Source: Caballeronia sp. M1242 (GTDB lineage Bacteria; Pseudomonadota; Gammaproteobacteria; Burkholderiales; Burkholderiaceae). From it: a DNA stretch of 64,000 bases. This document shows, piece after piece, positions 19,737 to 29,800 of this stretch. Positions within the stretch are counted from its first letter, which is position 1. Each line of letters begins with the position of its first letter. Location: assembly GCF_017220215.1 (NCBI RefSeq), contig NZ_CP071129.1:1550001-1614000 (forward strand). The letters are read 5' to 3'. The notes beneath the pieces were generated by a model. The model did not search any database and had not been told where the DNA came from. It was given only the letters and a program-made list of their open reading frames with translations. The translations under genes and the position numbers were made by a program.

Positions 19737-19742
19737 ATTGTA
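19737..19742 (-). promoter_or_regulatory. -10 box of the SRP RNA gene
   Basis: TACAAT on the minus strand, seven bases before the inferred RNA 5' end. A weak -35 (TTCCGG) sits 18 bases upstream. The rest of the 332-base interval to trxA shows no gene. Confidence 0.55.
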
Positions 19743-20061
19743 TCACGCACCGCGCGCCGCCCGGAAGGCTCGCCGCGAACCTCGCTGCAAAGCGCGACCG
19801 TGCTCTTGTGCTTCGTGCTTTCGCCCTCAGATCGTCGCTATCGGGCACGGGCAACGGATAGCAAAGTAGGCTAAGATGGCATGTGACTTACCTGTGACCG
19901 TGCGTGCTCGAGCTCGAATCGGCGGGCGCGGTGGCGGGACATTCGTTCGCTCATGAGCTGTCGATTCAGCGGCAAAATGAGCGGCGAAATCCTTTTCCAG
20001 TTTTCGTGTATCGTGGCGAGCATTCCAACGCGGGCCTCGAATCAATAGAGGTATTCAGACA

Positions 20062-20388
20062 ATGAGCGAATCAATCAAGCACATCAGCGACGCTTCTTTC
20101 GAACAGGACGTCGTCAAGTCGGATAAACCTGTCCTGCTCGACTTCTGGGCCGAGTGGTGCGGTCCGTGCAAGATGATTGCCCCGATCCTCGACGAAGTCG
20201 CGAAGGATTACGGCGATCGCCTGCAGATTGCGAAGATCAATGTGGACGAGCACCAGTCGACGCCGGTCAAGTTCGGCGTGCGCGGCATTCCCACGCTGAT
20301 CCTGTTCAAGAACGGCGCGGTCGCCGCGCAAAAGGTCGGCGCCTTGTCGAAGTCGCAACTGACCGCATTTCTCGACAGCAACCTGTAA
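20062..20388 (+). CDS. trxA: Thioredoxin
   Basis: A 108-residue thioredoxin with the active site [10 protein letters not shown] and the cis-proline loop GIPTLILF. It is the cytoplasmic disulfide reductase that feeds ribonucleotide reductase, peroxiredoxins and others through thioredoxin reductase. It lies directly upstream of rho, as in many proteobacteria, but a hairpin and a long palindrome separate the two genes, so rho probably has its own promoter. Confidence 0.97.
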   Translation: MSESIKHISDASFEQDVVKSDKPVLLDFWAEWCGPCKMIAPILDEVAKDYGDRLQIAKINVDEHQSTPVKFGVRGIPTLILFKNGAVAAQKVGALSKSQLTAFLDSNL

Positions 20389-20399
20389 CTGCACCACAG

Positions 20400-20427
20400 G
20401 CGGGCGTCGGCTTTCATCGACGCCCGC
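20400..20427 (+). terminator. Hairpin downstream of trxA, possible terminator
   Basis: Ten-base arms GCGGGCGTCG and CGACGCCCGC around an eight-base loop, 12 bases after the trxA stop. The following sequence is only partly T-rich (TTTT at 20437-20440), so termination may be partial or rho-dependent. Confidence 0.55.
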
Positions 20428-20476
20428 TCTGCGCGGTTTTGCGCGATTCCGCGCGATTCGAATGAAAAGCGCGAGA

Positions 20477-20504
20477 GCCGATGTTGTCGCACGACAACAT
20501 CGGC
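20477..20504. promoter_or_regulatory. 28-bp perfect palindrome before rho
   Basis: Thirteen-base arms (GCCGATGTTGTCG and its exact complement) flank a CA dinucleotide. It lies between trxA and the rho promoter and has no T-run behind it. It could be an operator for a dimeric regulator or an RNA hairpin; the sequence alone does not decide. Confidence 0.6.
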
Positions 20505-20552
20505 CGAAAAGCCCCGTCCCCGGCCTATCCGAGGCTTGCGCGGCGTGTGCTA

Positions 20553-20561
20553 TGCTAGAAT
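20553..20561 (+). promoter_or_regulatory. Candidate extended -10 promoter of rho
   Basis: TGCTAGAAT is an extended -10 (TGn + TAGAAT) about 108 bases before the rho start. The resulting leader of about 100 bases could carry the autoregulatory region known for rho genes. No canonical -35 is seen. Confidence 0.45.
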
Positions 20562-20669
20562 CACAAGACTTCAAGAAGTATTAACTAGCAGTATTAAGTC
20601 TAGAGCGGTTCCGCTCACCTCTTCCCCAAATCTTTCTGTCGCACCTCTTCTCCCCGGCGGGAAATCCGT

Positions 20670-21935
20670 ATGCATTTATCCGAGCTCAAGTCTCAGCACG
20701 TGTCTGCACTGATCGAGATGGCCAATGGCCTGGAGATCGAAAACGCGAACCGCCTGCGCAAGCAGGAATTGATGTTCGCGATTCTTAAAAAGCGCGCCAA
20801 GGCTGGCGACACGATTTTCGGCGACGGCACGCTCGAAGTGCTGCCCGACGGCTTCGGGTTTCTGCGCTCGCCCGAGACTTCGTATCTCGCGAGTACGGAC
20901 GATATCTATATCAGCCCGTCGCAGATCCGCCGTTTCAACCTGCATACCGGCGACACCATCGAAGGCGAAGTCCGTACGCCGAAAGACGGCGAGCGCTATT
21001 TCGCGCTGGTGAAGGTCGACAAAGTCAACGGGCAGCCGCCCGAGGCCTCGAAACACAAGATCATGTTCGAGAACCTCACGCCGCTGCATCCGAATAAGCC
21101 GCTGCCGCTCGAACGCGAAATGCGCGGCGAAGAGAACGTGACCGGCCGCATCATCGACATGATCGCGCCGATCGGCAAGGGCCAACGCGGCCTGCTCGTC
21201 GCGTCGCCGAAGTCGGGCAAGACCGTGATGCTTCAGCACATCGCGCATGCGGTGAAGGCCAATCATCCGGATGTCGTCCTGTTCGTGCTCCTGATCGACG
21301 AGCGTCCCGAAGAAGTCACCGAAATGCAGCGCTCGGTCGCGGGCGAAGTGATCGCCTCGACCTTCGACGAACCCGCCGCGCGTCACGTGCAGGTGGCCGA
21401 GATGGTCATCGAGAAGGCGAAGCGCCTCGTCGAAATGAAGCATGACGTCGTGATTCTGCTCGACTCCATCACGCGTCTCGCGCGCGCCTACAACACGGTC
21501 GTGCCGGCATCGGGCAAGGTGCTGACGGGCGGTGTCGATGCCAACGCGCTGCAGCGTCCGAAGCGTTTCTTCGGCGCGGCGCGCAATATCGAGGAAGGCG
21601 GGTCGCTCACCATCATTGGCACGGCGCTGATCGAAACCGGCAGCCGCATGGACGACGTGATCTACGAAGAGTTCAAGGGCACCGGCAACATGGAAGTGCA
21701 CCTCGAGCGCCGTCTCGCGGAAAAGCGCGTGTATCCGTCGATCAACCTGAACAAGTCGGGCACGCGCCGCGAAGAACTGCTCATCAAGCCGGATCTGCTG
21801 CAAAAGGTCTGGGTGCTGCGCAAGTTCATTCACGACATGGACGAAGTCGAAGCCATGGAATTTCTGCTCGACAAGATCCGTCAGACGAAGAGCAACTCCG
21901 AGTTCTTCGACCTGATGCGTCGCGGCGGGGGTTGA
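20670..21935 (+). CDS. rho: Transcription termination factor Rho
   Basis: A 421-residue hexameric RNA-dependent ATPase. The N-terminal Rho domain ([18 protein letters not shown]) is followed by the RNA-binding cold-shock fold ([18 protein letters not shown]). The ATPase core has Walker [10 protein letters not shown], catalytic [10 protein letters not shown] and Q-loop [13 protein letters not shown]. All key parts are present and the length is typical. Confidence 0.98.
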   Translation: MHLSELKSQHVSALIEMANGLEIENANRLRKQELMFAILKKRAKAGDTIFGDGTLEVLPDGFGFLRSPETSYLASTDDIYISPSQIRRFNLHTGDTIEGEVRTPKDGERYFALVKVDKVNGQPPEASKHKIMFENLTPLHPNKPLPLEREMRGEENVTGRIIDMIAPIGKGQRGLLVASPKSGKTVMLQHIAHAVKANHPDVVLFVLLIDERPEEVTEMQRSVAGEVIASTFDEPAARHVQVAEMVIEKAKRLVEMKHDVVILLDSITRLARAYNTVVPASGKVLTGGVDANALQRPKRFFGAARNIEEGGSLTIIGTALIETGSRMDDVIYEEFKGTGNMEVHLERRLAEKRVYPSINLNKSGTRREELLIKPDLLQKVWVLRKFIHDMDEVEAMEFLLDKIRQTKSNSEFFDLMRRGGG

Positions 21936-21963
21936 TTCTCCGTCCTGTTTCGCGCTTTCAAGG

Positions 21964-21993
21964 AACCGCCTGCATCGTCAGGCGGTTTTTTTC
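21964..21993 (+). terminator. Rho-independent terminator after rho
   Basis: AACCGCCTG-catcgt-CAGGCGGTT followed by a run of T, 28 bases after the rho stop. Confidence 0.9.
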
Positions 21994-22088
21994 ATTGGCG
22001 CGTGGGCGCCCGGTCACGATGCCGTCGGGCTCGCATCCGTACAATCCCGTCTGTTCCTGCGCGATCCCGTGCACCACTCGACCGACCG

Positions 22089-22916
22089 ATGCCCAACCTC
22101 TTCACCCGCTGGTTCGGCGCGCAACGCCGCGAGCGCGCGCTGCGCAAGTACGCCATCGACGACGCCCTCTGGCAGCGCACGCTCGACGCCTTCCCGTTTT
22201 TCGGCCACTTGAGCGCGCCCGACCGCGACCGCCTGCGCGAGCTGACGAGCCTGTTCATCGCGCAGAAGTCGTTTTCCACCGCGCACGAACTGGAACTGAC
22301 CGACGACATGATCGTCGCGATCGCCGCGCAGGCGTGCCTGCCGGTGCTCAACCTGAGCCTCGATCTGTACGACGGCTGGGTCGGCGTGATCGTCTATCCG
22401 GGCGAGTTCGTGATCAAGAAGACCGTGGAGGACGAAGCCGGCGTGGTGCATGAGATCGAGCACGACGCGAGCGGCGAGGCGTGGGAAGGCGGCCCGGTCG
22501 TGCTCTCGTGGGAGGACGCGCAGATGGCGGACGGCTCGGACGCGTACAACGTCGTGATTCACGAGTTCGCGCACAAGATCGACATGGTGAACGGCGAGGC
22601 TAACGGGCATCCGCCGCTCTTTCGACGCTGGCACGCGCCGCTCGACCATGCCGCGTGGTCCGACGTGTTCGACAACGCCTACGACCAGTTCTGCGCGCGC
22701 GTGGACGCGGTGCCGAAGCGCCGCTGGGCGCGCTTCGAGCGAGAATCGCTGATCGATCCGTATGCGGCGGACCATCCGTCGGAATTCTTCGCGGTTTGCA
22801 GCGAGGCGCTCTTCGTCACGCCGCAGGCTTTCGAGGCCGAGTATCCCGAGTTGTATCGGCTGCTCGCGCGTTATTACCGCCAGGACCCGGCGAACGTGGG
22901 CGCGCTGGCGGGTTGA
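22089..22916 (+). CDS. mtfA: MtfA-family zinc peptidase
   Basis: A 275-residue homologue of MtfA (Mlc titration factor A), an aminopeptidase that in E. coli binds the repressor Mlc. The zinc motif HEFAH is H158-E159-x2-H162, and a downstream HPSEFFAVCSEALF supplies the third ligand and family signature. ATG at 22089 is chosen because the family begins near MPNLFTRWFG; the earlier in-frame ATG (22002) adds only low-quality sequence. Whether an Mlc partner exists cannot be seen here. Confidence 0.9.
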   Translation: MPNLFTRWFGAQRRERALRKYAIDDALWQRTLDAFPFFGHLSAPDRDRLRELTSLFIAQKSFSTAHELELTDDMIVAIAAQACLPVLNLSLDLYDGWVGVIVYPGEFVIKKTVEDEAGVVHEIEHDASGEAWEGGPVVLSWEDAQMADGSDAYNVVIHEFAHKIDMVNGEANGHPPLFRRWHAPLDHAAWSDVFDNAYDQFCARVDAVPKRRWARFERESLIDPYAADHPSEFFAVCSEALFVTPQAFEAEYPELYRLLARYYRQDPANVGALAG

Positions 22917-22976
22917 GTTCTGCGCACTGAGTCGTGCAAACGTCTCGGAAAAAGTATCAACCGACTGATTTTCTGG

Positions 22977-22982
22977 CATAAT
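22977..22982 (+). promoter_or_regulatory. -10 box of the rpmE2 promoter
   Basis: CATAAT within TGGCATAAT, 89 bases before the rpmE2 start. The TGn motif in front suggests an extended -10; the -35 region is weak. Confidence 0.5.
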
Positions 22983-23071
22983 CTTCGTTTTTCGACCCCC
23001 AGGCAAGTGACTCGCTAAAGCCACCGTGAACGGTGCAGCGGGTTGGCTACCGCCAGATACCAGGAAACATC

Positions 23072-23326
23072 ATGAAAGAAGGCATTCACCCGGATTACCG
23101 CGAAGTCCTGTTCGTCGACATGTCGAACGACTTCAAGTTCGTGACCCGCTCGACCATCCAGACGCGCGAAACCGCCGAGTACAACGGCAAGACGTACCCG
23201 CTCGCGAAGATCGAAGTGTCGTCGGAATCGCACCCGTTCTACACCGGCCAGCAGAAGATCATGGACACGGCCGGCCGCGTCGAGAAGTTCAACAACAAGT
23301 TCGCGCGCTTCTCCACCAAGAAGTAA
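23072..23326 (+). CDS. rpmE2: 50S ribosomal protein L31 type B
   Basis: An 84-residue L31 of the zinc-free (C-minus) class: it lacks the CxxC pairs of type A. It starts [18 protein letters not shown] and has [15 protein letters not shown]-minus paralogues often replace the zinc form when zinc is scarce, under Zur control. I see no clear Zur box here, and whether a C-plus copy exists elsewhere is unknown. A terminator follows 20 bases after the stop. Confidence 0.96.
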   Translation: MKEGIHPDYREVLFVDMSNDFKFVTRSTIQTRETAEYNGKTYPLAKIEVSSESHPFYTGQQKIMDTAGRVEKFNNKFARFSTKK

Positions 23327-23346
23327 GTCGGACTTCAGGGTTCAGC

Positions 23347-23375
23347 AAAAAGGGCAGCTTTGGCTGCCCTTTTTT
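23347..23375 (+). terminator. Rho-independent terminator after rpmE2
   Basis: AAAAAGGGCAGC-ttt-GGCTGCCCTTTTTT, strong stem and T-run. Confidence 0.93.
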
Positions 23376-23561
23376 GTCCCTGCGCCTGCTGTCGCTGCAT
23401 CTGTCGTCGCGTCTTCGGCGAGCGTCGTTGCGCGCGGTTACATGCCGACGCGGCAAGACGCTACAGAAGCCGCTGCCCGACTACAATGCCGGATGCTCCG
23501 GCCCCGCCGCGCTTTTTGCACACGCCTGTCGGCGGTCCGTCTCTCCATCAAGCCTTCTCGC

Positions 23562-25325
23562 ATGCGATCTGTCGTTCGTCTGACCGCCTCCGCCACCAGC
23601 GCCCTGCCGCGCTGGCTCCTGCTCGCCATCTGCATCACGTATGCGTCGTTCGGCCTCTTTGGCCGCGATCCCTGGAAGAACGAAGACGCAGCGGGCTTCG
23701 GCGTGATGTGGACGATGGCCAACGGCGACGCCCGCGACTGGCTCCTGCCGAATCTGCTCGGCAAGGCGCCGACCGCCGACGGACCGCTGATGTACTGGCT
23801 CGGCGCGACGTTCATTCGCCTCCTGAGCCCGTGGGTCGATGCGAGCAACGCGTCGCGCGTCGTGACGGGCCTGCTCTTCTGTCTCGCGTGCGCGTTCGTC
23901 TGGTATTCGACGTATCTGCTCGGCCGCCGCGAAGAAGCGCAGCCGTTCAAGTACGCGTTCGGCGGCGAGCCGGAACCGCGCGACTATGGCCGCACCCTCG
24001 CCGACGGCGCGCTCCTGATTTTGCTCGCGTGCTTCGGCCTGGCCGAGCGCGGCCACGAAACCACGCCGCAGCTCGCGCAGTTCGCCGGCACGGCCATGCT
24101 CATCTACGGCCTCGTGCGCAGCCTCGACAAGCCGGTACACGGCGCGCTCGTGTGGGGCGCGGCGATCGGCGTCGTCGGGCTGTCGAGCTCGCCGGTGCTC
24201 GTCTTCGCGCTGCTGCTCTGCACGCTCGCCATGACCATCATCGTGCGTCAGGTGCGCGCCGCGCCCTTGCTGATCTACGGCCTGCCGGTCGCCGTCGTGC
24301 TGATCGCCGCATGGGTGTTGCCGACGCTGCACTTCTTTCCCGACGACGGCGAGTGGTGGCTGCGCCAATGGTGGCGCACGAGCTTCTATACGTTCTCCGG
24401 GCCGCCATCGCTCGTGTTCGGCTACGCGATGAAGAACCTGCCGCTCTTCGCGTGGCCCGCGTGGCCGCTCGCGATCTGGGCGTTCGTGAGCTGGGGCGGC
24501 ATGCGCCGCTCGCCGCACGTGGCGGTGCCGTTGTCGATCATTGGGCCGCTGCTGGTGCTCGTCGTGTTGCAGGCGCACGAGACCAACCGCCTCTTCCTGC
24601 TGCTCTTGCCGCCGCTTTCCGTGCTCGCGACGTTCGCGCTGCCGACGCTCAAGCGCGGCGCGATCAACGCGATCGACTGGTTCGCAATGCTCAGCTTCAC
24701 GATCATCGGCTCGCTGGTGTGGCTCGTGTGGACGGCGGGCATGATCGGCTTCCCGGCGCCGATGGCGCGCAACCTCGCGCGTCTCGTGCCGGGCTTTCAT
24801 CCCGAGTTCAAGCTCATTTCCTTCGTGTGCGCGGTGGCGGTGACGGTCTGCTGGTTCCTGCTCGCTCGCTGGCGGCTTGCGCGGCATCCGAAGGTGCTGT
24901 GGCGCAGCGTCGTGTTGTCGAGCGCGGGCACCACGCTGATGTGGGTGCTGCTCATGACGCTTTGGCTGCCGGTCGTCAACTACAGCCGCACGTATCGCGA
25001 CGTGGCGGAGCAGATCGCCGATCATCTTCCGCCCGACTACACGTGCATCTCGCCTGTGCGTCTCGGCGATGCGCAGATCGCGACCTTCGCCTATTTCGGC
25101 GGCATGCATTTCGCGTTCGACGAAGATTGCGATGTGATCCTCCGACAGGACCGCGCCGATTACGGCGATCCGCCCTCCATCTCGACGTTCCAGTGGAAGC
25201 TCGTGTGGGAAGGCCGCCGCGCCGCCGACCGCGACGAACGCTTCCGCCTCTACGTGCGCATCCAGCGCCCCGCGCCGCCGGCGAAGAAGCCGTTGCGCCC
25301 GCGCACGCTGCGCCGAACGCAGTAA
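23562..25325 (+). CDS. ArnT-like (GT39/GT83) membrane glycosyltransferase
   Basis: A 587-residue integral membrane protein with about ten to twelve hydrophobic segments. The conserved acidic first loop (GRDPWKNEDAAGF) and following pattern match the ArnT/PMT family, which uses polyprenyl-phosphate sugars on the periplasmic face. A soluble tail of about 110 residues (from NYSRTYRDVAEQI) ends in a Pro/Lys/Arg-rich stretch. ATG 23562 begins the first TM region; the upstream open frame is not family sequence. Donor and acceptor are unknown; lipid A or a glycoprotein is possible. The MATE gene follows after 4 bases. Confidence 0.82.
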   Translation: MRSVVRLTASATSALPRWLLLAICITYASFGLFGRDPWKNEDAAGFGVMWTMANGDARDWLLPNLLGKAPTADGPLMYWLGATFIRLLSPWVDASNASRVVTGLLFCLACAFVWYSTYLLGRREEAQPFKYAFGGEPEPRDYGRTLADGALLILLACFGLAERGHETTPQLAQFAGTAMLIYGLVRSLDKPVHGALVWGAAIGVVGLSSSPVLVFALLLCTLAMTIIVRQVRAAPLLIYGLPVAVVLIAAWVLPTLHFFPDDGEWWLRQWWRTSFYTFSGPPSLVFGYAMKNLPLFAWPAWPLAIWAFVSWGGMRRSPHVAVPLSIIGPLLVLVVLQAHETNRLFLLLLPPLSVLATFALPTLKRGAINAIDWFAMLSFTIIGSLVWLVWTAGMIGFPAPMARNLARLVPGFHPEFKLISFVCAVAVTVCWFLLARWRLARHPKVLWRSVVLSSAGTTLMWVLLMTLWLPVVNYSRTYRDVAEQIADHLPPDYTCISPVRLGDAQIATFAYFGGMHFAFDEDCDVILRQDRADYGDPPSISTFQWKLVWEGRRAADRDERFRLYVRIQRPAPPAKKPLRPRTLRRTQ

Positions 25326-25329
25326 GGCC

Positions 25330-26730
25330 ATGCTTCCCAAGCTCTCGATCCCGAACGGCCAGGCCGGCATGTGGCGCGACGTGCGAACCATCGCGGCGCT
25401 CGCGTGGCCGGTGCTGATCGGGCAACTCGCGGTGATCGCGTTCGGCGTGATCGACACCGCGATGGTCGGCCGCTTCTCCGCCACCGACCTCGCCGCGCTC
25501 GGTCTCGGCTCGTCGGTCTATATCTCCATCTACATCGGCCTGACGGGCATTCTCGTCGCGCTTCAGCCGATTGCCGGGCAGCTTTTCGGCGCGGGACGCG
25601 AGAGCGAGATCGGCGAGGAGACGCGCCAGGCGCTGTGGCTCGCGGTGGCGCTGACGGTGATCGGCTTCGTGCTGCTCTTCTTTCCCGAGCCGCTTCTGAG
25701 TCTTGCTAAGGCGCCGCCCGCGCTGCACGAACGCACGGTGCAGTATCTGCGCATCTTGTCGTTCGGCTTGCCCGCGAGCCTTGCGTTTCGCGTCTACAGT
25801 TCACTGACCAACGCGGTCGGCAAGCCGCGGCTCGTGATGTTTCTGCAAGTCGGCGGCCTGATTCTCAAGTTTCCGCTCAATACGTGGTTCATCTTCGGCG
25901 GCGCGGGCGTGCCGGCGCTCGGCGGCCCCGGCTGCGCGCTCGCGAGCACGCTCATCAACTGGGTGCTGGCGGCGGTCGGCATGACGGTGCTCGTGAAGTT
26001 CGAGTTCTTCCGCCCGTTCGGCATCTTCTCGCGCTTTTCGTGGCCCGCATTCAGGCGGCAAGTCGCGCTCTTGCGGCTCGGCATTCCGATGGGGCTTTCC
26101 TATCTGATCGAAGTGACGTCGTACACGTTCATGGCGCTCTTCATCTCGCGCTTCGGCACGACGACGCTCGCGGGCCATCAGATCGCGGGCAACCTCGGCG
26201 CGGTGCTCTACATGACGCCGCTTGCCATCGGCATTGCCTCGTCCACGCTGGTTTCGCAGGCGCTCGGCGCGCGGCGCTTCGACGACGCCGCGTCGATCTC
26301 GCGGCACGGCATCGGCATGGCGTGCGTGCTGGCGTGCGTGTACGGCGTGATCCTGCTCGCCGCGCGGCCGCACATCATCGCGGCCTATACGCCCGATGCG
26401 AACGTCATCGCGGCCGCGATGCCGCTCGTGCTCATCATCGTCTTCTATCACCTCTGCGACGCGCTGCAGATCACCACCGCGTTCATACTGCGCGCGTACA
26501 AGGTGACGCTGGTGCCTACCGTGATTTATGCCATCGCGCTGTGGGGCATCGGGCTCGGCGGCGGTTATCTGCTGGGCTTCGATGTCGGCGGCGCGGTGCC
26601 CGCGTGGCTGCAAGGCGCGCGCGGATTCTGGATCGCCAATTCGCTGAGCCTCGGCGTGGCGGGCGTCGGACTGTTCCTCTACTGGCGGCGCGTGAGCGTG
26701 CGGCATCTCGATACGGTGGACGCGGACTGA
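25330..26730 (+). CDS. MATE family multidrug efflux transporter
   Basis: A 466-residue exporter with twelve predicted TM segments in two homologous halves. The first half has the MATE signature (LAWPVLIGQLAVIAFGVIDTAMVGRFS); the second begins near LLRLGIPMGLSYLIEVTSY. Such proteins export cationic drugs or metabolites in exchange for Na+ or H+. The start lies 4 bases after the glycosyltransferase stop, so the two are probably co-transcribed, though a shared role is not established. Confidence 0.92.
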   Translation: MLPKLSIPNGQAGMWRDVRTIAALAWPVLIGQLAVIAFGVIDTAMVGRFSATDLAALGLGSSVYISIYIGLTGILVALQPIAGQLFGAGRESEIGEETRQALWLAVALTVIGFVLLFFPEPLLSLAKAPPALHERTVQYLRILSFGLPASLAFRVYSSLTNAVGKPRLVMFLQVGGLILKFPLNTWFIFGGAGVPALGGPGCALASTLINWVLAAVGMTVLVKFEFFRPFGIFSRFSWPAFRRQVALLRLGIPMGLSYLIEVTSYTFMALFISRFGTTTLAGHQIAGNLGAVLYMTPLAIGIASSTLVSQALGARRFDDAASISRHGIGMACVLACVYGVILLAARPHIIAAYTPDANVIAAAMPLVLIIVFYHLCDALQITTAFILRAYKVTLVPTVIYAIALWGIGLGGGYLLGFDVGGAVPAWLQGARGFWIANSLSLGVAGVGLFLYWRRVSVRHLDTVDAD

Positions 26731-26849
26731 GCGAGCGCGTGTCATCAAAAGCGGGAGAAAGCGTCGAAAAGCGTCGATGGCCGTGCCGCATAGACGGAAT
26801 TCGGTAGGAGTCCCGTAAAATCCCGCCCGAGGAATCTCGGAGCGAGTGG

Positions 26850-29800
26850 ATGAGCCGCGTTACGAACACACAAAAATGGATCCTGGCCGCAACCACCGTG
26901 CTGGCAGCGCTTGGCCTGAGCGCCGCCGTGCATCGTGCCGATGCCGCGCGCGCCGCCAGCGTCTCGCCCCAAGGCAAGGTCACGCAGGCGAGACAAGTCG
27001 TCGTCAAGTTCGACGAACCGATGACCGCGTTCGGCAATCCCGCCGCGGCGGCGCCCGGCAAGATCGCGTGTAGCGGCGCGCCGGCGTCGGCCACCGCGGG
27101 CAGCGCCCGCTGGATCGACCAGAAAACGTGGGCCTTCGATTTCGCCGCCGATCTGCCGCCCGGCGTGCGCTGCTCGATTGACCTCGACGCCGGCCTGAAA
27201 TCCGCCGCAGGCAACGCGCTCGCGGGGCCGAGCCACTTCACGTTCGAGACCGGCGGGCCGTTCGTGACGGCCATTCAACCGGACTACGGCGACATCGAGG
27301 AAGACCAGGCGTTCGTGTTGCGGCTAAACGGTCCGGCGACACAGGCTTCCGTGCTCGATCATGTGTGGTGCGAATCGAGCGCAATCGGCAATCGCATCCC
27401 GGTGCGCATGCTCGACTCCGCCACGCGCGGCGCGATCCTCAAACAATTCCACTACGAGAAAGAAAGCGACCGCGTTCTGACGCTCGCTTGCCAGCAGACG
27501 CTGCCCTCCGCGACCAAGATGCAGCTCGTCTACGGCGTCGGCGTGACGGGACCGAGCGGCATTCCGAACGATGCCGAGCGGCGCTTCGAGTTCAAGGTGC
27601 GCGAGCCGTTCAAGGCAGGCTTCACGTGCGAGCGCGAGAACGCGCAGGCGCCGTGTACGCCGCTGCGGCCGCTGCGCGTCACCTTCACCGCGCCGATCAG
27701 CCGCACCGACGCGCAGAAGTTCGTTCTGCGCGGACCGAAGGGCACCGCCGCGCCGCACTTCGATCCCGACAACAAGGACGACGAAGTGAGCGGCGTGGAA
27801 TTCGCCGCGCCGCTGCCCGAGCGCGCGAGCCTCACGATCGAAGCGCCCGCCGATCTGAAAGACGTGAGCGGCCGCAAGCTCGCCAACGCGGATTTCTTCC
27901 CGCTCAAAACGCAGACCGCGCCGATGCCGCCGCTCGCGAAGTTCTCTTCGGGCGAGTTCGGCATCATCGAACGCTTCGCGGAACCGAACATGCCCGCGAT
28001 GCTGCCCGTCACGCTGCGTCATGTCGAAGCGGATCTGCATGTGCAAGGGCTGAATTCGGGCACGTCGAAGATCACGAGCCTCCGGGTCGATGCGGACACG
28101 GACATCCGTCAATGGATGAAAACCGTCGAAGCATTCGGCGGTATGTCGATCAATCGAAGAACCGTGGAATCGCTCGCGCCGCATGCGTTGACCAACGGCA
28201 TCGCGCCGATCGTCACGAACACGACAGACGGTGTGTACTTCGACGCGCGCTCGCTCTCGCTTCTGAGCAAGCACGCGGGCGTCGAGACGCTGACGCTGCC
28301 GGCGGCCGATCCGAAGGCGCTGCGGCCGTTCGAAGTCGTCGGCATTCCGCTTAGCAAACCCGGCTTTTATGTGGTCGAACTGGCGTCGCCCGCGCTTGGC
28401 GCATCGCTGATGGCGAAGCATCAGGCGATGTACGTGCGCACCTCCGTGCTCGTCACGAACCTCGGCGTGCATCTGAAGCAGGGGCGCGAGAACAGCCTCG
28501 TGTGGGTCACGACGCTCGACAAGGGCAAGCCCGTGCCGAACGCGCAAGTGCGCGTGACCGACTGCAACGGCGAACAGGTCGCCGCCGGCGTCACCGATGG
28601 AGAAGGCATCGCGAGAATCGGCAAGTCGCTCGCGCCGCTGCACGAGTGCAACGGAACTAGCCTCGCCTACGGCGGCTTCTTCGTCTCGGCACGCGTCAGT
28701 GATCCCGCGACCGGTCCCGACATGGCCTTCGTGATGTCGGACTGGAACCGCGGCATCGAATCGTGGCGCTTCAACGTCCCAACGGACATGAGCAGCACGC
28801 GGACCACCCGCGCGCACACGGTGTTCGACCGCACGCTGCTGCGCGCAGGCGAAACCGTGTCGATGAAGCACCTCATGCGCGTCGAGACGCTCGGCGGCCT
28901 CGCCTTTCCGAAGCGTTATCCGACGCGCGTGACGATTCGCCATGTCGGCAGCGGACAGACGTGGCATCTGCCGCTGACGTGGGCCGCCGATCACAGCGCC
29001 GACTCCACCTTTACTGTGCCGACGGCGGCTAAACTCGGCGAGTACAGCGTCTCGCTCGACGACGGCACCGCCCAAGGCACGAGCGATGACGACGACGCCC
29101 GCGTCACGGAGTCCTACGAAACCGGGAGCTTCCGCGTCGAGGAATTCCGGCTGCCGGTGTTCAAAGGCTCGATTTCTGCCGGCGACAGCAAGTCGGCCGG
29201 ACTGATCGCGGCGCGCGAAGCGCCCGTCTCGGTGCGGCTCGAATACGTGCAGGGCGGCGCGGCGTCGAAGGTGCCGGTCGCGGTGTCGGCGCTCGTGAAA
29301 GACATCGCGCCGCCTTTCGCTTCGCAATACGACGCCTTCAGCTTCGCGCCGTATCGCAAGCCGGCCAACGACGGCGCGAGCGCGCCCGCCGAGGACCAGA
29401 ACGACGACGACGAAGCGCAGCAGCAGCAAAGCGATGCCACGACGAAGCTCGTCGCCGACAAGGAGCGCGTCACGCTCGACCGCGACGGCGTCGGCAAGTT
29501 GACGGTCGCCCCGCTGCCCGCCGTCGATGCACCGAAGCGCCTCGCGCTCGAAGCCACTTTCGCAGATCCGAACGGCGAAGTGCAGACCATCAGCGGCAAC
29601 ACGACGCTCTGGCCCGCCGCCGTGGCGGTCGGCGTGAAATCGGGCTCGTGGGTGTCGGTCGGCAGCACGGTGCCGGTGCAGGCCATCGCGCTCGATCTGC
29701 AAGGCAAGCCGCGCGCCGGCGTGCCGATGCAGATCAAGGGCATCGTCCACGCGATGACGAGCTCCCGCAAGCGCATGGTCGGCGGCTTCTATGCCTACGA

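Noticed and set aside
20676..21833. A 385-codon open frame antisense to rho
   Set aside because: Shadow of rho; composition and lack of signatures argue against a gene.
23481..25484. A 667-codon open frame antisense to the ArnT-like glycosyltransferase
   Set aside because: Shadow of the membrane-protein gene: the translation is rich in Arg, Glu and His with no family signature.
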